Part shown: positions 46,370 through 57,541 of the stretch, one piece after another
How the letters are laid out: the number at the start of each line of letters is the position of its first letter
Numbering within the stretch: the stretch's first letter is position 1
Assembly: GCF_001654925.1 (NCBI RefSeq)
Contig: NZ_LXER01000017.1
Coordinates: forward strand, 372,001-436,000
Reading direction: 5' to 3'
Source of the DNA: Buttiauxella brennerae ATCC 51605
GTDB taxonomy: Bacteria > Pseudomonadota > Gammaproteobacteria > Enterobacterales > Enterobacteriaceae
Length of the DNA stretch: 64,000 nt
Notes under the pieces: generated by a model
What the model saw: the letters and a program-made list of their open reading frames with translations, nothing else
The model's database searches: none
Told to the model about the DNA's origin: nothing
Translations under genes and position numbers: made by a program

Positions 46370-47845
46370 TTATTCGAACTCGTTCCACGAACGCCCATCA
46401 CGGGTGATCATTGCCACGGATGCCACCGGTCCCCAGGTACCAGCCTGATAAGGTTTAGGTGCATCGTTGTCCGCAGCCCAAGCCTCAGTGATGGAGTCGA
46501 CCCATTTCCACGCTTCTTCCACTTCATCACGACGCACGAACAGTGCCTGAATCCCACGCATGGTTTCCAGCAACAGGCGCTCGTAAGCATCTGCCAGATG
46601 TGACTCGTTGAAGGTTTCGGAGTAGCTCAGATCAAGCTTAGTGGTTTGCAGGTTGTGCTTGTGTTCAAGCCCTGGCACTTTGTTGAGCACCTGAATATCC
46701 ACACCTTCGTCCGGTTGCAGACGGATGGTGAGCTTGTTCTGTGGCAAATCTTGCCAGGAGTCTTTGAACAGGTTCAATGGCGGGCTTTTGAAATAGACCA
46801 CGACTTCAGAGCACTTGGTTGGCAGACGTTTACCGGTGCGCAGGTAGAACGGGACTCCTGCCCAGCGCCAGTTATCAATATCAACACGGATGGCGACAAA
46901 GGTCTCGGTGCTGCTGCTTTTGTTCGCACCTTCTTCTTCCAGGTAACCCGGGACTTTTTTACCCTGCGCAAAGCCTGCGGTGTACTGGCCACGGACAGTT
47001 TTCTCGCGCACATTGCTACGGTCGATACGGCGCAGGGATTGCAGTACTTTTACTTTTTCATCGCGAATATGGTCGGCGGTGAGATCGGACGGCGGAGACA
47101 TGGCAATCATGCACAGAATTTGCAGCAAGTGGTTTTGAATCATGTCGCGCATCTGCCCGGCCTGGTCAAAGTAACCCCAGCGCCCTTCGATACCCACTTC
47201 TTCTGCTACCGTGATTTCCACATGATCGATGGTTTTGTTATCCCAGTTATTGGCAAACAGGGAGTTCGCAAAACGCAACGCCAGCAGGTTCAGTACCGTC
47301 TCTTTACCTAAATAGTGGTCGATACGATAGACCTGGCACTCTTCAAAATACTCGCCAACCTGGTCGTTGATTTCCTGGGAAGTCGCAAGCGAGGTGCCAA
47401 GCGGTTTTTCCATCACGACACGAGCAGGTTTAGCGTTGAGTTTCGCCTTGCCCAGACCTTTGCAGATTGCGCCAAAAGTATTCGGTGGCATCGCAAAGTA
47501 GTTGATGGTGACGCGATTTTGCTGATCGAGCATTTTACCTAGTTTGGTAAAGGCTGCAGTATCGTTAACATCCAGGTTGCAAAAATCGAGACGGCTGCTC
47601 AATTTATCCCACAGGCTTTCGTCGATCTTTTCCTTCATAAAGGTTTCGATCGCTTCGCGCACTACTTTGGTATAAGCCTCTTTATCCCAATCAGCGCGGC
47701 CCACGCCCAGGATGCGAGTCTCCGGGTGGATCTGACCTGCCTTCTCCAGTTGATACAGGGATGGCAGAAGTTTCCGACGCGCAAGGTCGCCCTTTGCGCC
47801 GAAAATCACCAGGTCACATGCCTGAGCTGTCTGTGTTACCGCCAT
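46370..47845 (-). CDS. zwf: Glucose-6-phosphate 1-dehydrogenase
   Basis: 491 residues from the ATG at 47845, with GAGGAGAAAAG as ribosome binding site. NADP-binding [12 protein letters not shown] at the start, active-site RIDHYLGKE (His and Lys). Catalyses the first step of the oxidative pentose-phosphate and Entner-Doudoroff routes. Controlled by a HexR site upstream; SoxS/MarA control is known in E. coli but not checked here. Confidence 0.97.
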   Translation of the reverse strand: MAVTQTAQACDLVIFGAKGDLARRKLLPSLYQLEKAGQIHPETRILGVGRADWDKEAYTKVVREAIETFMKEKIDESLWDKLSSRLDFCNLDVNDTAAFTKLGKMLDQQNRVTINYFAMPPNTFGAICKGLGKAKLNAKPARVVMEKPLGTSLATSQEINDQVGEYFEECQVYRIDHYLGKETVLNLLALRFANSLFANNWDNKTIDHVEITVAEEVGIEGRWGYFDQAGQMRDMIQNHLLQILCMIAMSPPSDLTADHIRDEKVKVLQSLRRIDRSNVREKTVRGQYTAGFAQGKKVPGYLEEEGANKSSSTETFVAIRVDIDNWRWAGVPFYLRTGKRLPTKCSEVVVYFKSPPLNLFKDSWQDLPQNKLTIRLQPDEGVDIQVLNKVPGLEHKHNLQTTKLDLSYSETFNESHLADAYERLLLETMRGIQALFVRRDEVEEAWKWVDSITEAWAADNDAPKPYQAGTWGPVASVAMITRDGRSWNEFE

Positions 47846-47881
47846 GTCTTTTCTCCTCGTTTCGGATGTCCGGGATCTCCC

Positions 47882-47922
47882 ATCATACTTCAAGCTGCAG
47901 GGGTGTTGGCTGCAGCTCGAAT
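47882..47922. repeat. Truncated ERIC-like repeat upstream of zwf
   Basis: CATACTTCAAGCTGCAGGGG at one end and GGCTGCAGCTCGAATTAT at the other match the two outer arms of the ERIC elements nearby, joined without the central part. It lies in the zwf leader. Confidence 0.6.
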
Positions 47923-47946
47923 TATTGTGGGATGTACCGGCCCGTT

Positions 47947-47961
47947 TGTAATTTAATTACA
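47947..47961 (-). promoter_or_regulatory. HexR operator of zwf
   Basis: TGTAATTTAATTACA differs at one central base from the HexR consensus TGTAATTAAATTACA. HexR releases it when KDPG accumulates. The divergent gene is hexR itself, so the site may serve both. Confidence 0.85.
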
Positions 47962-48257
47962 GAACAATGTACTGCTTTTGCTGAATTCAGGTAAGTCTTC
48001 AGCCATTATTTGATCGCATTCATGAACAAGATTTGGCCACCAGTGCCATTTCACGGCGATTAATCGAATTTTTCGAAGTTTCGTTGTTGATGTATATCAT
48101 GTCTAAAGTTAGACGCTGATCATGTAATGAAAAAAAACAACATCATTACGCTGATTAACTTGTCCAATCGCTAATGGGCAAGCGTATATTCTTGCTAAAT
48201 CGTGCCACGATTTCTCCATTTGTTGAAATCGATAAAATCCATGAGTGCCGGACACCT

Positions 48258-49127
48258 ATGAATATGCTGGACAAAATCCAGTCTCAACTGGAACACCTTA
48301 GCAAATCAGAACGTAAAGTCGCAGAAGTGATTCTAACCGCACCGCAAGATGCCATTCACTCAAGCATTGCCACTCTCGCCCGCAGTGCTGACGTCAGCGA
48401 ACCGACAGTCAATCGCTTTTGCCGCCGCCTCGAAACCAAAGGCTTCCCGGATTTTAAATTACATTTAGCGCAAAGTCTGGCTAATGGCACTCCTTATGTA
48501 AACCGGAATGTTGACGAAGACGATAGTGTTGAAGCTTATACCGGCAAAATCTTCGAATCCGCCATGGCCAGTCTTGACCAGGTACGGCAATCGCTGGATA
48601 TGGCCGCCGTCAATCGCGCAGTCGACCTCCTCACTCAGGCGAAGAAAATCGCCTTTTTTGGTCTGGGATCTTCTGCCGCCGTCGCGCATGACGCGATGAA
48701 TAAATTCTTTCGCTTTAATGTGCCCGTTATCTATTCCGACGATGTCGTCCTGCAGCGCATGAGTTGCATGAATTGCAGCGAAGAAGATGTTGTGGTGCTT
48801 ATCTCACACACCGGGCGCACAAAAAATCTTGTTGAACTGGCTCAACTGGCACGAGAAAACGATGCCATTGTGCTGGCGATAACATCTGAAGGCTCGCCAC
48901 TGGCCCGCGAAGCGACACTCTCTTTATTGCTTGATGTCCCTGAAGACACTGATATCTATATGCCAATGGTGTCACGGCTTGCACAGCTCACGGTTATTGA
49001 TGTGCTGGCGACAGGCTTTACTTTGCGTCGTGGTGCGAAATTCAGAGATAACTTGAAGCGAGTCAAAGAAGCGCTCAAGGAATCGCGTTTTGATAAGGGG
49101 CTGTTTGTCTCTGGCGAGAACAAGTAA
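48258..49127 (+). CDS. hexR: HexR transcriptional regulator
   Basis: 289 residues from ATG 48258, the E. coli length; a frame starting at 48174 would add a non-conserved extension. RpiR family: N-terminal HTH (residues 1-77, SEPTVNRFCRRLE) and a C-terminal SIS sugar-phosphate domain (FFGLGSSAAVAHDA, ISHTGRTKN). Represses zwf and other central carbon genes and senses KDPG. Confidence 0.96.
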   Translation: MNMLDKIQSQLEHLSKSERKVAEVILTAPQDAIHSSIATLARSADVSEPTVNRFCRRLETKGFPDFKLHLAQSLANGTPYVNRNVDEDDSVEAYTGKIFESAMASLDQVRQSLDMAAVNRAVDLLTQAKKIAFFGLGSSAAVAHDAMNKFFRFNVPVIYSDDVVLQRMSCMNCSEEDVVVLISHTGRTKNLVELAQLARENDAIVLAITSEGSPLAREATLSLLLDVPEDTDIYMPMVSRLAQLTVIDVLATGFTLRRGAKFRDNLKRVKEALKESRFDKGLFVSGENK

Positions 49128-49257
49128 GTTTTTATAACAAAGCTGTAACTTTTTAGGTCATTCGGTTAAGTTGTTGCTTTGCGTTTTCAACGCACGCTGA
49201 TTTACCGAATCTTTTGTTAACGCAACACCAAAGTTGTTTCAGTCAACGGAGTAATAC

Positions 49258-50700
49258 ATGTCCAGACGGCTACGTAGAACCAAAATCGTTACCACTTTAG
49301 GCCCGGCCACAGATCGCGACAATAATCTGGAAAAGATTATCGCAGCTGGCGCTAACGTGGTGCGTATGAACTTTTCCCACGGCACCGCAGAAGATCATCA
49401 GATCCGTGCCGATAAAGTTCGTGAAATTGCAGCGAAACTGGGGCGTCATGTCGCTATTCTGGGCGATCTGCAAGGGCCGAAAATTCGGGTTTCTACCTTC
49501 AAAGAAGGTAAAGTTTTCCTTAACATCGGCGACAAATTCCTGCTTGATGCCAACCTGGGCAAAGGCGAAGGCGACAAAGAAAAAGTCGGTATCGACTATA
49601 AAGGTCTGCCAGCTGACGTCGTGACCGGTGACATCCTGCTGCTTGATGATGGCCGCGTACAGTTAAAAGTGCTCGAAGTACAAGGCATGAAAGTGTTCAC
49701 CGAAGTCACCGTGGGTGGCCCGCTGTCGAACAACAAAGGTATCAACAAGCTGGGTGGCGGCCTGTCCGCTGAAGCGCTGACCGATAAAGACAAAGCCGAT
49801 ATCCTGACGGCTGCGAAAATCGGCGTTGATTACCTGGCGGTTTCCTTCCCACGCTGTGGCGAAGACCTGAACTACGCTCGTCGCCTGGCGCGTGAAGCGG
49901 GTTGTGATGCGAAAATTGTCGCTAAAGTGGAACGTGCCGAAGCCGTTTGCAGTGAAGAGGCAATGGACGATGTGATTCTGGCCTCCGACGTGGTGATGGT
50001 TGCCCGTGGTGACCTGGGCGTTGAAATCGGCGACCCGGAACTGGTCGGCATTCAGAAGACCCTGATTCGTCGTGCACGTAAGCTCAACCGTGCGGTGATC
50101 ACCGCGACTCAAATGATGGAGTCGATGATTACCAACCCAATGCCAACGCGTGCTGAAGTGATGGACGTGGCGAACGCCGTTCTTGATGGCACCGATGCAG
50201 TAATGCTTTCTGCTGAAACGGCTGCGGGCCAATACCCTGCTGAAACCGTTGCTGCGATGGCGCGTGTTTGCCTGGGCGCAGAGAAAATCCCAAGCATCAA
50301 CGTTTCCAAGCACCGTCTGGACGTACAGTTCGACAACACAGAAGAAGCGATTGCGATGTCTGCGATGTATGCAGCAAACCACCTGAAAGGTGTGACTGCA
50401 ATCATCACTATGACAGAGTCAGGCCGTACAGCGCTGATGACTTCACGTATCAGCTCCGGTTTGCCAATCTTCGCGATGTCTCGCCATGAGCGTACACTGA
50501 ACCTCACCTCTTTGTACCGTGGTGTTACGCCTGTGTTCTTTGATAGCCCAAGCGACGGTGTTGCAGCTGCAAACGATGCAGTCAATCTGCTGCGTGATAA
50601 AGGTTACCTGGTTTCTGGTGACCTGGTTATCGTCACCCAGGGCGATGTAATGAGTACCATTGGTACCACCAACACCACGCGTATTCTGTGTGTTGAGTAA
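49258..50700 (+). CDS. pykA: Pyruvate kinase II
   Basis: 480 residues, equal to E. coli PykA. Conserved [30 protein letters not shown] and the signature [17 protein letters not shown]. Final glycolytic step, AMP-activated isoform. GGAG ribosome binding site before ATG; on its own after hexR. Confidence 0.98.
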   Translation: MSRRLRRTKIVTTLGPATDRDNNLEKIIAAGANVVRMNFSHGTAEDHQIRADKVREIAAKLGRHVAILGDLQGPKIRVSTFKEGKVFLNIGDKFLLDANLGKGEGDKEKVGIDYKGLPADVVTGDILLLDDGRVQLKVLEVQGMKVFTEVTVGGPLSNNKGINKLGGGLSAEALTDKDKADILTAAKIGVDYLAVSFPRCGEDLNYARRLAREAGCDAKIVAKVERAEAVCSEEAMDDVILASDVVMVARGDLGVEIGDPELVGIQKTLIRRARKLNRAVITATQMMESMITNPMPTRAEVMDVANAVLDGTDAVMLSAETAAGQYPAETVAAMARVCLGAEKIPSINVSKHRLDVQFDNTEEAIAMSAMYAANHLKGVTAIITMTESGRTALMTSRISSGLPIFAMSRHERTLNLTSLYRGVTPVFFDSPSDGVAAANDAVNLLRDKGYLVSGDLVIVTQGDVMSTIGTTNTTRILCVE

Positions 50701-50720
50701 TCCATCCACAGCATAAAAGC

Positions 50721-50744
50721 AAAAGGGGCCAATCGGCCCCTTTG
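50721..50744. terminator. Bidirectional terminator pykA/lpxM
   Basis: AAAGGGGCC-AATC-GGCCCCTTT, a 9-bp perfect stem with a four-base loop and T-rich flanks on both strands. Confidence 0.9.
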
Positions 50745-50758
50745 TTATTTCTTATTCT

Positions 50759-51733
50759 TTATTTCTTAGGATACAACTCTTTGCGGCGGTAAGGTTCAGT
50801 CTCCCCTTCCTTGCGCGTTTTGAGCAATTTCAGTATCCAGGTGTACTGTTCAAGATTCGGCCCAACCAAAACTTCAACTTCTTCATTCATGCGACGAGCT
50901 ATGGTGTGGTCGTCTGCATCAAGCAGGTCATCCATCGGCGGACGAATATGAATATCCAGGCGATGTGTCTTGTTGTTGTAGACAGGGAACAGCGGTACAA
51001 CGCGCGCACGAGATACTTTCATCAGTCGGCCAATCGCGGGCAACGTCGCTTTGTAGGTGCCAAAGAAATCGACAAATTCACTGTGCTCGGGCCCGTGATC
51101 CTGGTCTGGCAGATAATATCCCCAATATCCCTGACGCACAGAGCTGATAAACGGTTTAATGCCGTCGTTACGCGCATGCAGGCGGCCACCAAAACGACGG
51201 CGCACAGTATTCCACATGTAATCAAATAGCGGGTTACCCTGGTTGTGGAACATCGCCGCCATTTTCTGCCCCTGCGAGGCCAGCAGCATCGCAGGAATAT
51301 CCACCGCCCAGCCGTGTGGTACGAGGAAAATAACATTTTCTTCGCGCCGCTTTAGCTCATCGATAATCTCTTTGCCGTGCCAGTCAACGCGCTGCATGAC
51401 TTTTTGGGGATCTTTAATCGCCAGTTCAGCCATCATCACCATCGCTTGAGGGGCGGTAGCAAACATTTCATCGATAACGGCTTCACGATCAGCTTCCGGC
51501 ATCTCCGGGAAGCAATACAGCAAGTTTATTTGCGCACGACGGCGCGCACTTTTACCAAAGCGCCCGGCAATACGCCCTACTTTGCCCAGCAACGGGTCAC
51601 GCAGTGACGGCGGTAACAATGCAAGTCCTGCGAAAGCGCCCACGCCTAACCAGGCGCCCCAAAATTTCGGGTGCAAGAAGGCCTTTTGAAATTCAGGAAT
51701 AAACTCACTATGGCTTTTTTTTGCTTTTTCCAT
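50759..51733 (-). CDS. lpxM: Lipid A biosynthesis myristoyltransferase
   Basis: 324 residues from the ATG at 51733. HTB acyltransferase family with the catalytic HxxxxD motif in [11 protein letters not shown], plus one N-terminal membrane anchor (about 30-45). Adds the last secondary acyl chain to Kdo2-lipid A in the inner membrane. Homologous to E. coli MsbB (323 residues). Confidence 0.96.
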   Translation of the reverse strand: MEKAKKSHSEFIPEFQKAFLHPKFWGAWLGVGAFAGLALLPPSLRDPLLGKVGRIAGRFGKSARRRAQINLLYCFPEMPEADREAVIDEMFATAPQAMVMMAELAIKDPQKVMQRVDWHGKEIIDELKRREENVIFLVPHGWAVDIPAMLLASQGQKMAAMFHNQGNPLFDYMWNTVRRRFGGRLHARNDGIKPFISSVRQGYWGYYLPDQDHGPEHSEFVDFFGTYKATLPAIGRLMKVSRARVVPLFPVYNNKTHRLDIHIRPPMDDLLDADDHTIARRMNEEVEVLVGPNLEQYTWILKLLKTRKEGETEPYRRKELYPKK

Positions 51734-51816
51734 GCATATTCTCACTGCGGCATCAAATCATTGATGACATGAATTTGTAAGTATCTTAGCGGGGTAATGC
51801 CTTTCAGACAAAGAAA

Positions 51817-51840
51817 AAGCCGGTCACTGAGTACCGGCTT
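51817..51840 (-). terminator. Terminator of mepM
   Basis: AAGCCGGT / ACCGGCTT stem with an 8-base loop; TTTTTC follows on the minus strand. Lies 17 bp after the mepM stop. Confidence 0.85.
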
Positions 51841-51856
51841 TGTTCACAGCGTCTGA

Positions 51857-53179
51857 TTAATTCAAACTGAGCTGTGGTGTCACTTCGCGAACCTGAGCCA
51901 GATAATCGTTACGATCCGAGCCTGTCAGCCCTTCGGTACGCGGTAATTTCGCGGTTAATGGGTTCACCGCTTGTTGGTTAACCCACACTTCATAATGCAG
52001 ATGCGGCCCGGTTGAACGACCGGTGTTGCCGGAAAGCGCAATACGATCGCCACGTTTCACTTTTTGACCAGGCTGAACCAACAGTTTCTTCAGGTGCATA
52101 TAGCGTGTGGTGTAGGTGCGACCGTGACGGATAGCGACAAAATACCCCGCTGCACCGCTACGTTTTGCCATCACCACTTCACCATCACCCACCGCAAGCA
52201 CTGGCGTACCTTGCGGCATCGCAAAGTCGACACCTTTATGCGGTGCCACTCGCCCGGTTACCGGGTTTAAGCGGCGCGGGTTAAAGTTTGAAGAGATGCG
52301 GAACTGCTTGGCTGTTGGGAAACGCATAAAGCCTTTCGCAAGACCCGAGCCGTTACGGTCATAGAATTTGCCGTCATCAGCACGAATAGCGTAATAATCT
52401 TTACCGCTGCTGCGCAGGCGCACGCCAACCAGTTGGCTTTGTTCGCGTTTACCTTCGAGCATTTCACGGGACATCAGCACTGAGAACTCATCGCCTTTCT
52501 TCAGTTTTCGGAAGTCCATCTGCCACTGCATCGCTTTGATAACCGCACTGATTTCAGCAGTGGTTAAACCGGCATCTTTTGCGCTACTAACGAAACTGCC
52601 GCCAACAGTGCCTTTCATGACATTGTTGACCCACTCGCCTTGCTGCATTTCGCTGCTGAGTTTGAAGGTGCTACCTGAACGGTCATAAGTGCGCGTTTCA
52701 CGGCGCGACATTTCCCATGTCAGACGCTGCAATTCGCCATCATCGTTCAGCGTCCAGGAGATCTGTTGGCCGATTTTCAGGTTACGCAGGTCTTTATCCA
52801 CCGTGGCAAGCTGGCTGATATCGCCCATGTCAATGCCGTACTGGTTCAGAATGCTGCTGAGCGTATCACCGGTCGATACCACGTATTCGTGCACCCCGGT
52901 TTCACCCGCGGTTTTATCGTCCAGCTCATCTTGTGGAATGGTGTCGTCTTCCGCATCGGGAGACTGATCTAAGGGTTCACTGGCTTCCGGAAGTAACGAG
53001 CGAATGTCGTTTTTTTCAAGCTCAATGGTTTTGATTACCGGGCTGGCTTCAGGGTGATACACGTACGGCCGCCAGACAGCGACCGCAAGTGTAAGTACTG
53101 TAAGAGACCCCAGCATAACGCGGTGGGGCCGGGACAAATTGTCGAATGCCAGGGCGACAGAGCGGGCTATCTGTTGCAC
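51857..53179 (-). CDS. mepM: Murein DD-endopeptidase MepM
   Basis: 440 residues, the E. coli YebA/MepM length. One N-terminal membrane anchor (about 20-38), a LysM domain (YVVSTGDTLSSILNQYGI) and a C-terminal M23 zinc peptidase: HKGVDFAMPQGTPV, and HLHYEVW. It cuts D-Ala-mDAP crosslinks during wall growth. Separated by 15 bp from znuA on the same strand. Confidence 0.96.
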   Translation of the reverse strand: MQQIARSVALAFDNLSRPHRVMLGSLTVLTLAVAVWRPYVYHPEASPVIKTIELEKNDIRSLLPEASEPLDQSPDAEDDTIPQDELDDKTAGETGVHEYVVSTGDTLSSILNQYGIDMGDISQLATVDKDLRNLKIGQQISWTLNDDGELQRLTWEMSRRETRTYDRSGSTFKLSSEMQQGEWVNNVMKGTVGGSFVSSAKDAGLTTAEISAVIKAMQWQMDFRKLKKGDEFSVLMSREMLEGKREQSQLVGVRLRSSGKDYYAIRADDGKFYDRNGSGLAKGFMRFPTAKQFRISSNFNPRRLNPVTGRVAPHKGVDFAMPQGTPVLAVGDGEVVMAKRSGAAGYFVAIRHGRTYTTRYMHLKKLLVQPGQKVKRGDRIALSGNTGRSTGPHLHYEVWVNQQAVNPLTAKLPRTEGLTGSDRNDYLAQVREVTPQLSLN

Positions 53180-53194
53180 GTATTCACTTCCTCA

Positions 53195-54139
53195 TTAATC
53201 TCCTTTCAGGCAGCTCGCATATTGGTTCGCAAGCCCGTTCAAAAACTGCATATAGCTGTTTTTGCCGAGCTTGACTTCAATCCCCAGTGGGTCCAGCGTT
53301 CCGTTTCGAACGTTAGTGCCACGGGCTACGGCATTAATTACTGCTGGCCTGAACTGCGGCTCAGCAAAAACGCACACGGCTTTTTGCTCAACCAACTGTG
53401 TTTTGATGTCATGTAAACGCTGCGCACCAGGTTGGATTTCTGGGTTTACGGTAAAGTGACCAAGTGGCGTTAGACCGTAATGTTTTTCAAAGTAGCCATA
53501 GGCGTCGTGAAAAACGAAATACCCTTTTCCTCTGAGGGGCGCGAGCACGCTACCAACTTGCTTATCGATGTTGGCTAATCCTAACTCGAAACTTTGCAAG
53601 TTGGCGTCAAGTTTGGCTCTATTTTGGGGCATAAGTTCCACTAATTTATCGTGGATTGCAACCGCTGACAGCCGCGCCACCTCTGGCGAAAGCCAAATAT
53701 GCATGTTGTATTCACCGTGATGGTGATCTTTGTCACTATTTTCGGCTGAATGGTCATGTCCTTCGTGACTATCACCATCGTCGTCACTCCCCTTCATGAG
53801 CAAGGGTTGTACGCCTGGTAAAGCGGCCAGTTGCACTTGTTTTTGTTCAGCTAATTGGCTAACTGACTTCTGCATGAACGCTTCCATTTCTGGACCGACC
53901 CACACGACTAAGTCCGCGCTTTGTAAGCGTTTTACATCAGACGGACGAAGTGCATAATCATGCTCAGAAGCGCCATCTGGCAGTAAAACTTCAGTCGGTG
54001 TGACGCCATCAGCAATCGCTGCAGCAATAAAACCTAACGGTTTAATAGAGGCGACTACAGCGGCCTGTGCCGGTACAGCAGCGGCACCCAGAAAAGCAGT
54101 TGTTAAAGCTGCGCAAAGAAATGAGTTTTTATGTAACAT
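53195..54139 (-). CDS. znuA: Zinc ABC transporter, periplasmic binding protein
   Basis: 314 residues from ATG 54139; ATG 54154 is an alternative. Signal peptide to about residue 24, zinc ligands near [11 protein letters not shown], a His/Asp-rich loop (residues 122-142, HEGHDH and [10 protein letters not shown]), and [11 protein letters not shown] with further ligands. Captures zinc for ZnuBC. Divergent from znuC across a Zur site. Confidence 0.96.
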   Translation of the reverse strand: MLHKNSFLCAALTTAFLGAAAVPAQAAVVASIKPLGFIAAAIADGVTPTEVLLPDGASEHDYALRPSDVKRLQSADLVVWVGPEMEAFMQKSVSQLAEQKQVQLAALPGVQPLLMKGSDDDGDSHEGHDHSAENSDKDHHHGEYNMHIWLSPEVARLSAVAIHDKLVELMPQNRAKLDANLQSFELGLANIDKQVGSVLAPLRGKGYFVFHDAYGYFEKHYGLTPLGHFTVNPEIQPGAQRLHDIKTQLVEQKAVCVFAEPQFRPAVINAVARGTNVRNGTLDPLGIEVKLGKNSYMQFLNGLANQYASCLKGD

Positions 54140-54168
54140 AATGCGACTTTTCATCGTTATGAATATGA

Positions 54169-54189
54169 GATGTGTGATATTATAACATC
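54169..54189. promoter_or_regulatory. Zur operator between znuA and znuC
   Basis: A 21-bp near-perfect palindrome, GATGT...ATATTAT...ACATC, centred in the 79-bp divergent gap. It resembles the E. coli Zur box (GAAATGTTATA-N-TATAACATTTC) and would shut both transcripts when zinc is ample. Confidence 0.8.
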
Positions 54190-54218
54190 CGCTAACTTCT
54201 GCAACCCCTGAAATTGTC

Positions 54219-54974
54219 ATGACAAATCTGGTATCACTGGAAAATATCTCTGTTTCTTTCGGGCAACGCCGTGTGCTGTCTGATATTTCACTCGATCTCA
54301 AACCGGGTCGCATTCTGACGCTGCTTGGGCCAAACGGTGCAGGAAAATCAACGCTTGTCCGAGTGGTACTGGGCCTGGTAGCACCTGATGAAGGCGTTAT
54401 CAAGCGAGACCGCGACCTGCGAATTGGTTATGTGCCGCAAAAACTACATCTGGATGCCACCCTGCCTTTAACCGTTAGCCGGTTTATGCGCCTGCGTCCG
54501 GGGGTGAAAAAATCCGATATCCTGCCCGCCTTAAAACGCGTTCAGGCGGCACATCTGATTGAAGCGCCGATGCAAAAACTCTCTGGCGGCGAGAATCAAC
54601 GCGTTCTGCTGGCCCGTGCATTGTTAAATCAGCCGCAGTTATTGGTGCTTGACGAACCCACTCAGGGCGTTGATGTTAACGGGCAACTGGCTCTGTATAA
54701 CCTGATTGATCAATTGCGCCAAGAGCTGAATTGCGCAGTGATGATGGTTTCTCACGACCTGCATTTGGTGATGGCGAAAACCGATGATGTGCTGTGCCTG
54801 AATCACCATATTTGCTGTTCTGGCACGCCAGAAGTGGTGTCTATGCATCCGGAATTTATTTCTATGTTTGGTGCGCGTGGTGCAGAGCAGTTAGGGATTT
54901 ATCGACACCACCATAATCATCGTCACGATCTTACCGGACGTATCGTTCTGCGCAGAGGGAATGGCCAGTCATGA
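54219..54974 (+). CDS. znuC: Zinc ABC transporter, ATPase
   Basis: 251 residues. Walker [10 protein letters not shown], signature LSGGENQR, Walker [13 protein letters not shown], and H-loop SHDLHLV. His-rich C-terminus (RHHHNHRHD). Drives zinc import with ZnuB, whose gene overlaps by 4 bp. Confidence 0.97.
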   Translation: MTNLVSLENISVSFGQRRVLSDISLDLKPGRILTLLGPNGAGKSTLVRVVLGLVAPDEGVIKRDRDLRIGYVPQKLHLDATLPLTVSRFMRLRPGVKKSDILPALKRVQAAHLIEAPMQKLSGGENQRVLLARALLNQPQLLVLDEPTQGVDVNGQLALYNLIDQLRQELNCAVMMVSHDLHLVMAKTDDVLCLNHHICCSGTPEVVSMHPEFISMFGARGAEQLGIYRHHHNHRHDLTGRIVLRRGNGQS

Positions 54975-55756
54975 TTGAATTGTTGTTGCCCGGCTGGCTT
55001 GCCGGGATTTTGCTGGCGTGTGCTGCTGGCCCGCTCGGCTCATTCGTGGTCTGGCGTCGGATGTCCTACTTTGGTGATACCCTCGCCCACGCTTCTTTAT
55101 TAGGCGTCGCTTTCGGCCTGCTGCTCAATGTAAACCCATTTTATGCCGTGATTGCGGTCACCTTGATGCTGGCGTTAGGTCTGGTGTGGCTCGAAAAACG
55201 CCCACATTTGGCGTTAGATACCTTGCTCGGGATTATGGCGCACAGCGCATTGTCGCTCGGCCTGGTTGTGGTCAGCTTAATGTCTAACGTGCGCGTCGAT
55301 TTGATGGCCTATCTGTTTGGCGATCTACTATCGGTCACCATGCCGGATATTATCTCTATTGCATTGGGTGTTGCGGTGGTCGTTGGCGTACTGCTGTGGC
55401 AATGGCGCAATCTGTTGTCGATGACGATTAGTCCGGACCTTGCCCATGTGGACGGGGTTAATCTGCAACGGGTGAAGATGTTGCTGATGCTGGTGACAGC
55501 GTTGACGATTGGTGTGGCTATGAAGTTCGTTGGTGCGCTGATTATTACTTCGTTGCTGATTATTCCTGCGGCAACGGCGCGCCGCTTTGCACGCACGCCT
55601 GAACAAATGGCTGGCTTTGCTGTGATTATCGGGATGCTTTCAGTAACAGGTGGGCTAACGTTCTCAGCATTCTATGACACACCTGCCGGGCCTTCAGTGG
55701 TACTGAGTTCGGCGGTGTTGTTTGTTCTGAGTATGGCGAAGAAGCAGGCTGCATAA
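54971..55756 (+). CDS. znuB: Zinc ABC transporter, permease
   Basis: 261 residues, ABC-3 family with about eight membrane helices. [21 protein letters not shown] is the conserved coupling region. Overlaps znuC (ATGA). Confidence 0.96.
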   Translation: MIELLLPGWLAGILLACAAGPLGSFVVWRRMSYFGDTLAHASLLGVAFGLLLNVNPFYAVIAVTLMLALGLVWLEKRPHLALDTLLGIMAHSALSLGLVVVSLMSNVRVDLMAYLFGDLLSVTMPDIISIALGVAVVVGVLLWQWRNLLSMTISPDLAHVDGVNLQRVKMLLMLVTALTIGVAMKFVGALIITSLLIIPAATARRFARTPEQMAGFAVIIGMLSVTGGLTFSAFYDTPAGPSVVLSSAVLFVLSMAKKQAA

Positions 55757-55775
55757 TATCTAAAGTGGATACCGA

Positions 55776-55806
55776 CTGCCCCTCACCCTCTCCCCAAGGA
55801 GAGGGA
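55776..55806. repeat. Short GC-rich intergenic repeat
   Basis: CCCCTCACCCTCTCCCCAAG followed by GAGAGGG. This CCCTCACCCTCTCC motif with a following GGAGAGGG arm is a common dispersed enterobacterial repeat. It sits between the convergent znuB and ruvB and could form a hairpin (CTCTCC/GGAGAG). Confidence 0.6.
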
Positions 55807-55817
55807 ACTGTCCGGTT

Positions 55818-56828
55818 TCAAGGCTGAGCTGGCGGTATAATCCCAAAGTGAGTCCAGGCTCTTGGCGTTGCGATACGCCCACGTGGAGTTCGTTGCAAAA
55901 AGCCCTGCTGGATCAGGAAGGGTTCCAGTACATCTTCAATCGTTTCACGCTCCTCGCCAATTGCCGCCGCGAGGTTGTCCAGCCCGACCGGGCCACCAAG
56001 GAACTTGTCTATCACCGCCAGCAATAATTTGCGGTCCATATAGTCAAACCCTTCGGTATCAACGTTGAGCATATCCAGTGCTTGCGACGCTATGTCACCA
56101 TTAATGGTGCCATCATGTCTGACTTCCGAAAAGTCACGCACACGACGCAGCAGACGGTTAGCAATACGCGGAGTCCCACGCGCACGACGCGCCACTTCTA
56201 ACGCACCCTCCTCGCTCATCTCCAGCCCCAGCACGCTCGCACTGCGGCCAACAATGTGCTGCAAATCAGCGACCTGATAAAACTCGAGGCGCTGCACAAT
56301 GCCGAAACGGTCACGCAGTGGAGATGTCAGAGAACCGGCACGGGTAGTTGCACCAATCAGAGTAAAGGGTGGCAAATCAATTTTGATTGAGCGTGCGGCC
56401 GGGCCTTCACCAATCATAATATCGAGTTGGTAATCTTCCATTGCCGGATACAGCACTTCTTCCACAACCGGTGAAAGACGGTGGATTTCATCAATGAACA
56501 ACACGTCATGCGGTTCAAGGTTGGTCAGCATCGCCGCCAGATCCCCTGCTTTTTCCAGCACAGGACCGGAAGTGGTTCGCAGGTTCACGCCCATTTCGTT
56601 GGCAACGATATTCGCCAGTGTGGTTTTACCCAACCCTGGCGGGCCAAAAATTAACAGATGATCGAGCGCATCCCCACGCAGTTTTGCCGCCTGGATGAAA
56701 ATTTCCATCTGCGAGCGTACCTGCGGTTGGCCGACGTAATCCGCCAGAAAACGCGGGCGAATCGCGCGGTCAATTAACTCATCAGGGGTGATAGTATCTG
56801 GAGAAACCAGACGGTCTGCTTCAATCAT
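55818..56828 (-). CDS. ruvB: Holliday junction helicase RuvB
   Basis: 336 residues, as in E. coli. AAA+ motor: Walker [10 protein letters not shown], Walker B LFIDEIHR, sensor GATTRAG, and a C-terminal winged helix. Drives branch migration with RuvA. Follows ruvA by 22 bp; both depend on a LexA box. Confidence 0.98.
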   Translation of the reverse strand: MIEADRLVSPDTITPDELIDRAIRPRFLADYVGQPQVRSQMEIFIQAAKLRGDALDHLLIFGPPGLGKTTLANIVANEMGVNLRTTSGPVLEKAGDLAAMLTNLEPHDVLFIDEIHRLSPVVEEVLYPAMEDYQLDIMIGEGPAARSIKIDLPPFTLIGATTRAGSLTSPLRDRFGIVQRLEFYQVADLQHIVGRSASVLGLEMSEEGALEVARRARGTPRIANRLLRRVRDFSEVRHDGTINGDIASQALDMLNVDTEGFDYMDRKLLLAVIDKFLGGPVGLDNLAAAIGEERETIEDVLEPFLIQQGFLQRTPRGRIATPRAWTHFGIIPPAQP

Positions 56829-56850
56829 CCTTCATCTACCTCAAGGGGCT

Positions 56851-57462
56851 TCAAAGTGCTGCGCGTAATGCTTCGCGGATCAGGGTTTCACAATCGGCAC
56901 CGGCTTTGCCGACTTTGCTGATCATGCGGCTGGCTTCTTGTGGTTTATAGCCCAGCGATACTAGCGCCGCAACCGCTTCTGATTCGGCGTCGTCTGTTGC
57001 GCCACTTTCTGGAGCGGTCAGCACCAAATCTGACGCCGGAGTAAACAGGTCGCCATGCATGCCTTTAAAGCGGTCTTTCATTTCGACAATCAAGCGCTCG
57101 GCAGTCTTCTTACCTACACCTGGCAACTTAACTAATGAGCCAATTTCTTCGCGTTCAACAGCATTAACGAACTGCTGTGCCGACATACCAGAGAGGATAG
57201 CCAACGCAAGTTTCGGGCCAACACCATTCACTTTGATCAGCTCGCGGAACAGGGTTCGTTCTTGTTTGTTATTAAAACCGTAGAGCAGTTGCGCGTCTTC
57301 ACGCACCACAAACTGGGTAAACACCACCGCTTCTTTACCGATTTCCGGTAATTCATAGAAGCAAGTCATTGGCATGTGTACTTCATATCCAACGCCGCCC
57401 ACTTCCATTAATACCAGCGGTGGCTGTTTTTCCAGGATGATGCCTCTGAGTCGTCCAATCAC
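56851..57462 (-). CDS. ruvA: Holliday junction DNA-binding RuvA
   Basis: 203 residues. OB fold ([14 protein letters not shown]), tandem HhH motifs ([30 protein letters not shown]) and a C-terminal RuvB-binding domain. E. coli yebB, between ruvA and ruvC, is absent here. Confidence 0.98.
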   Translation of the reverse strand: MIGRLRGIILEKQPPLVLMEVGGVGYEVHMPMTCFYELPEIGKEAVVFTQFVVREDAQLLYGFNNKQERTLFRELIKVNGVGPKLALAILSGMSAQQFVNAVEREEIGSLVKLPGVGKKTAERLIVEMKDRFKGMHGDLFTPASDLVLTAPESGATDDAESEAVAALVSLGYKPQEASRMISKVGKAGADCETLIREALRAAL

Positions 57463-57517
57463 AATCTGCTCCTGCGTTTAGCGGTTATGCCAAAAATTTT
57501 GCCTATCATACAAAAAA

Positions 57518-57537
57518 GGCTGGATAAATATCCAGCC
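57518..57537 (-). promoter_or_regulatory. LexA box of ruvAB, also terminator-like
   Basis: GGCTGGATAAATATCCAGCC contains CTG-N10-CAG and is a perfect palindrome of 8-10 bp arms, 56 bp before ruvA. On the minus strand it is followed by TTTTTTG, so the same bases can form an intrinsic terminator for ruvC. Confidence 0.82.
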
Positions 57538-57541
57538 TTAA

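Noticed and set aside
46646-47311. 221-codon frame opposite zwf
   Set aside because: Antisense shadow of zwf without homology that I recognise.
48123-48150. Second HexR box upstream of hexR
   Set aside because: TGTAATG and CATTACG are too far apart (about 14 bases) for the 15-bp consensus seen at zwf.
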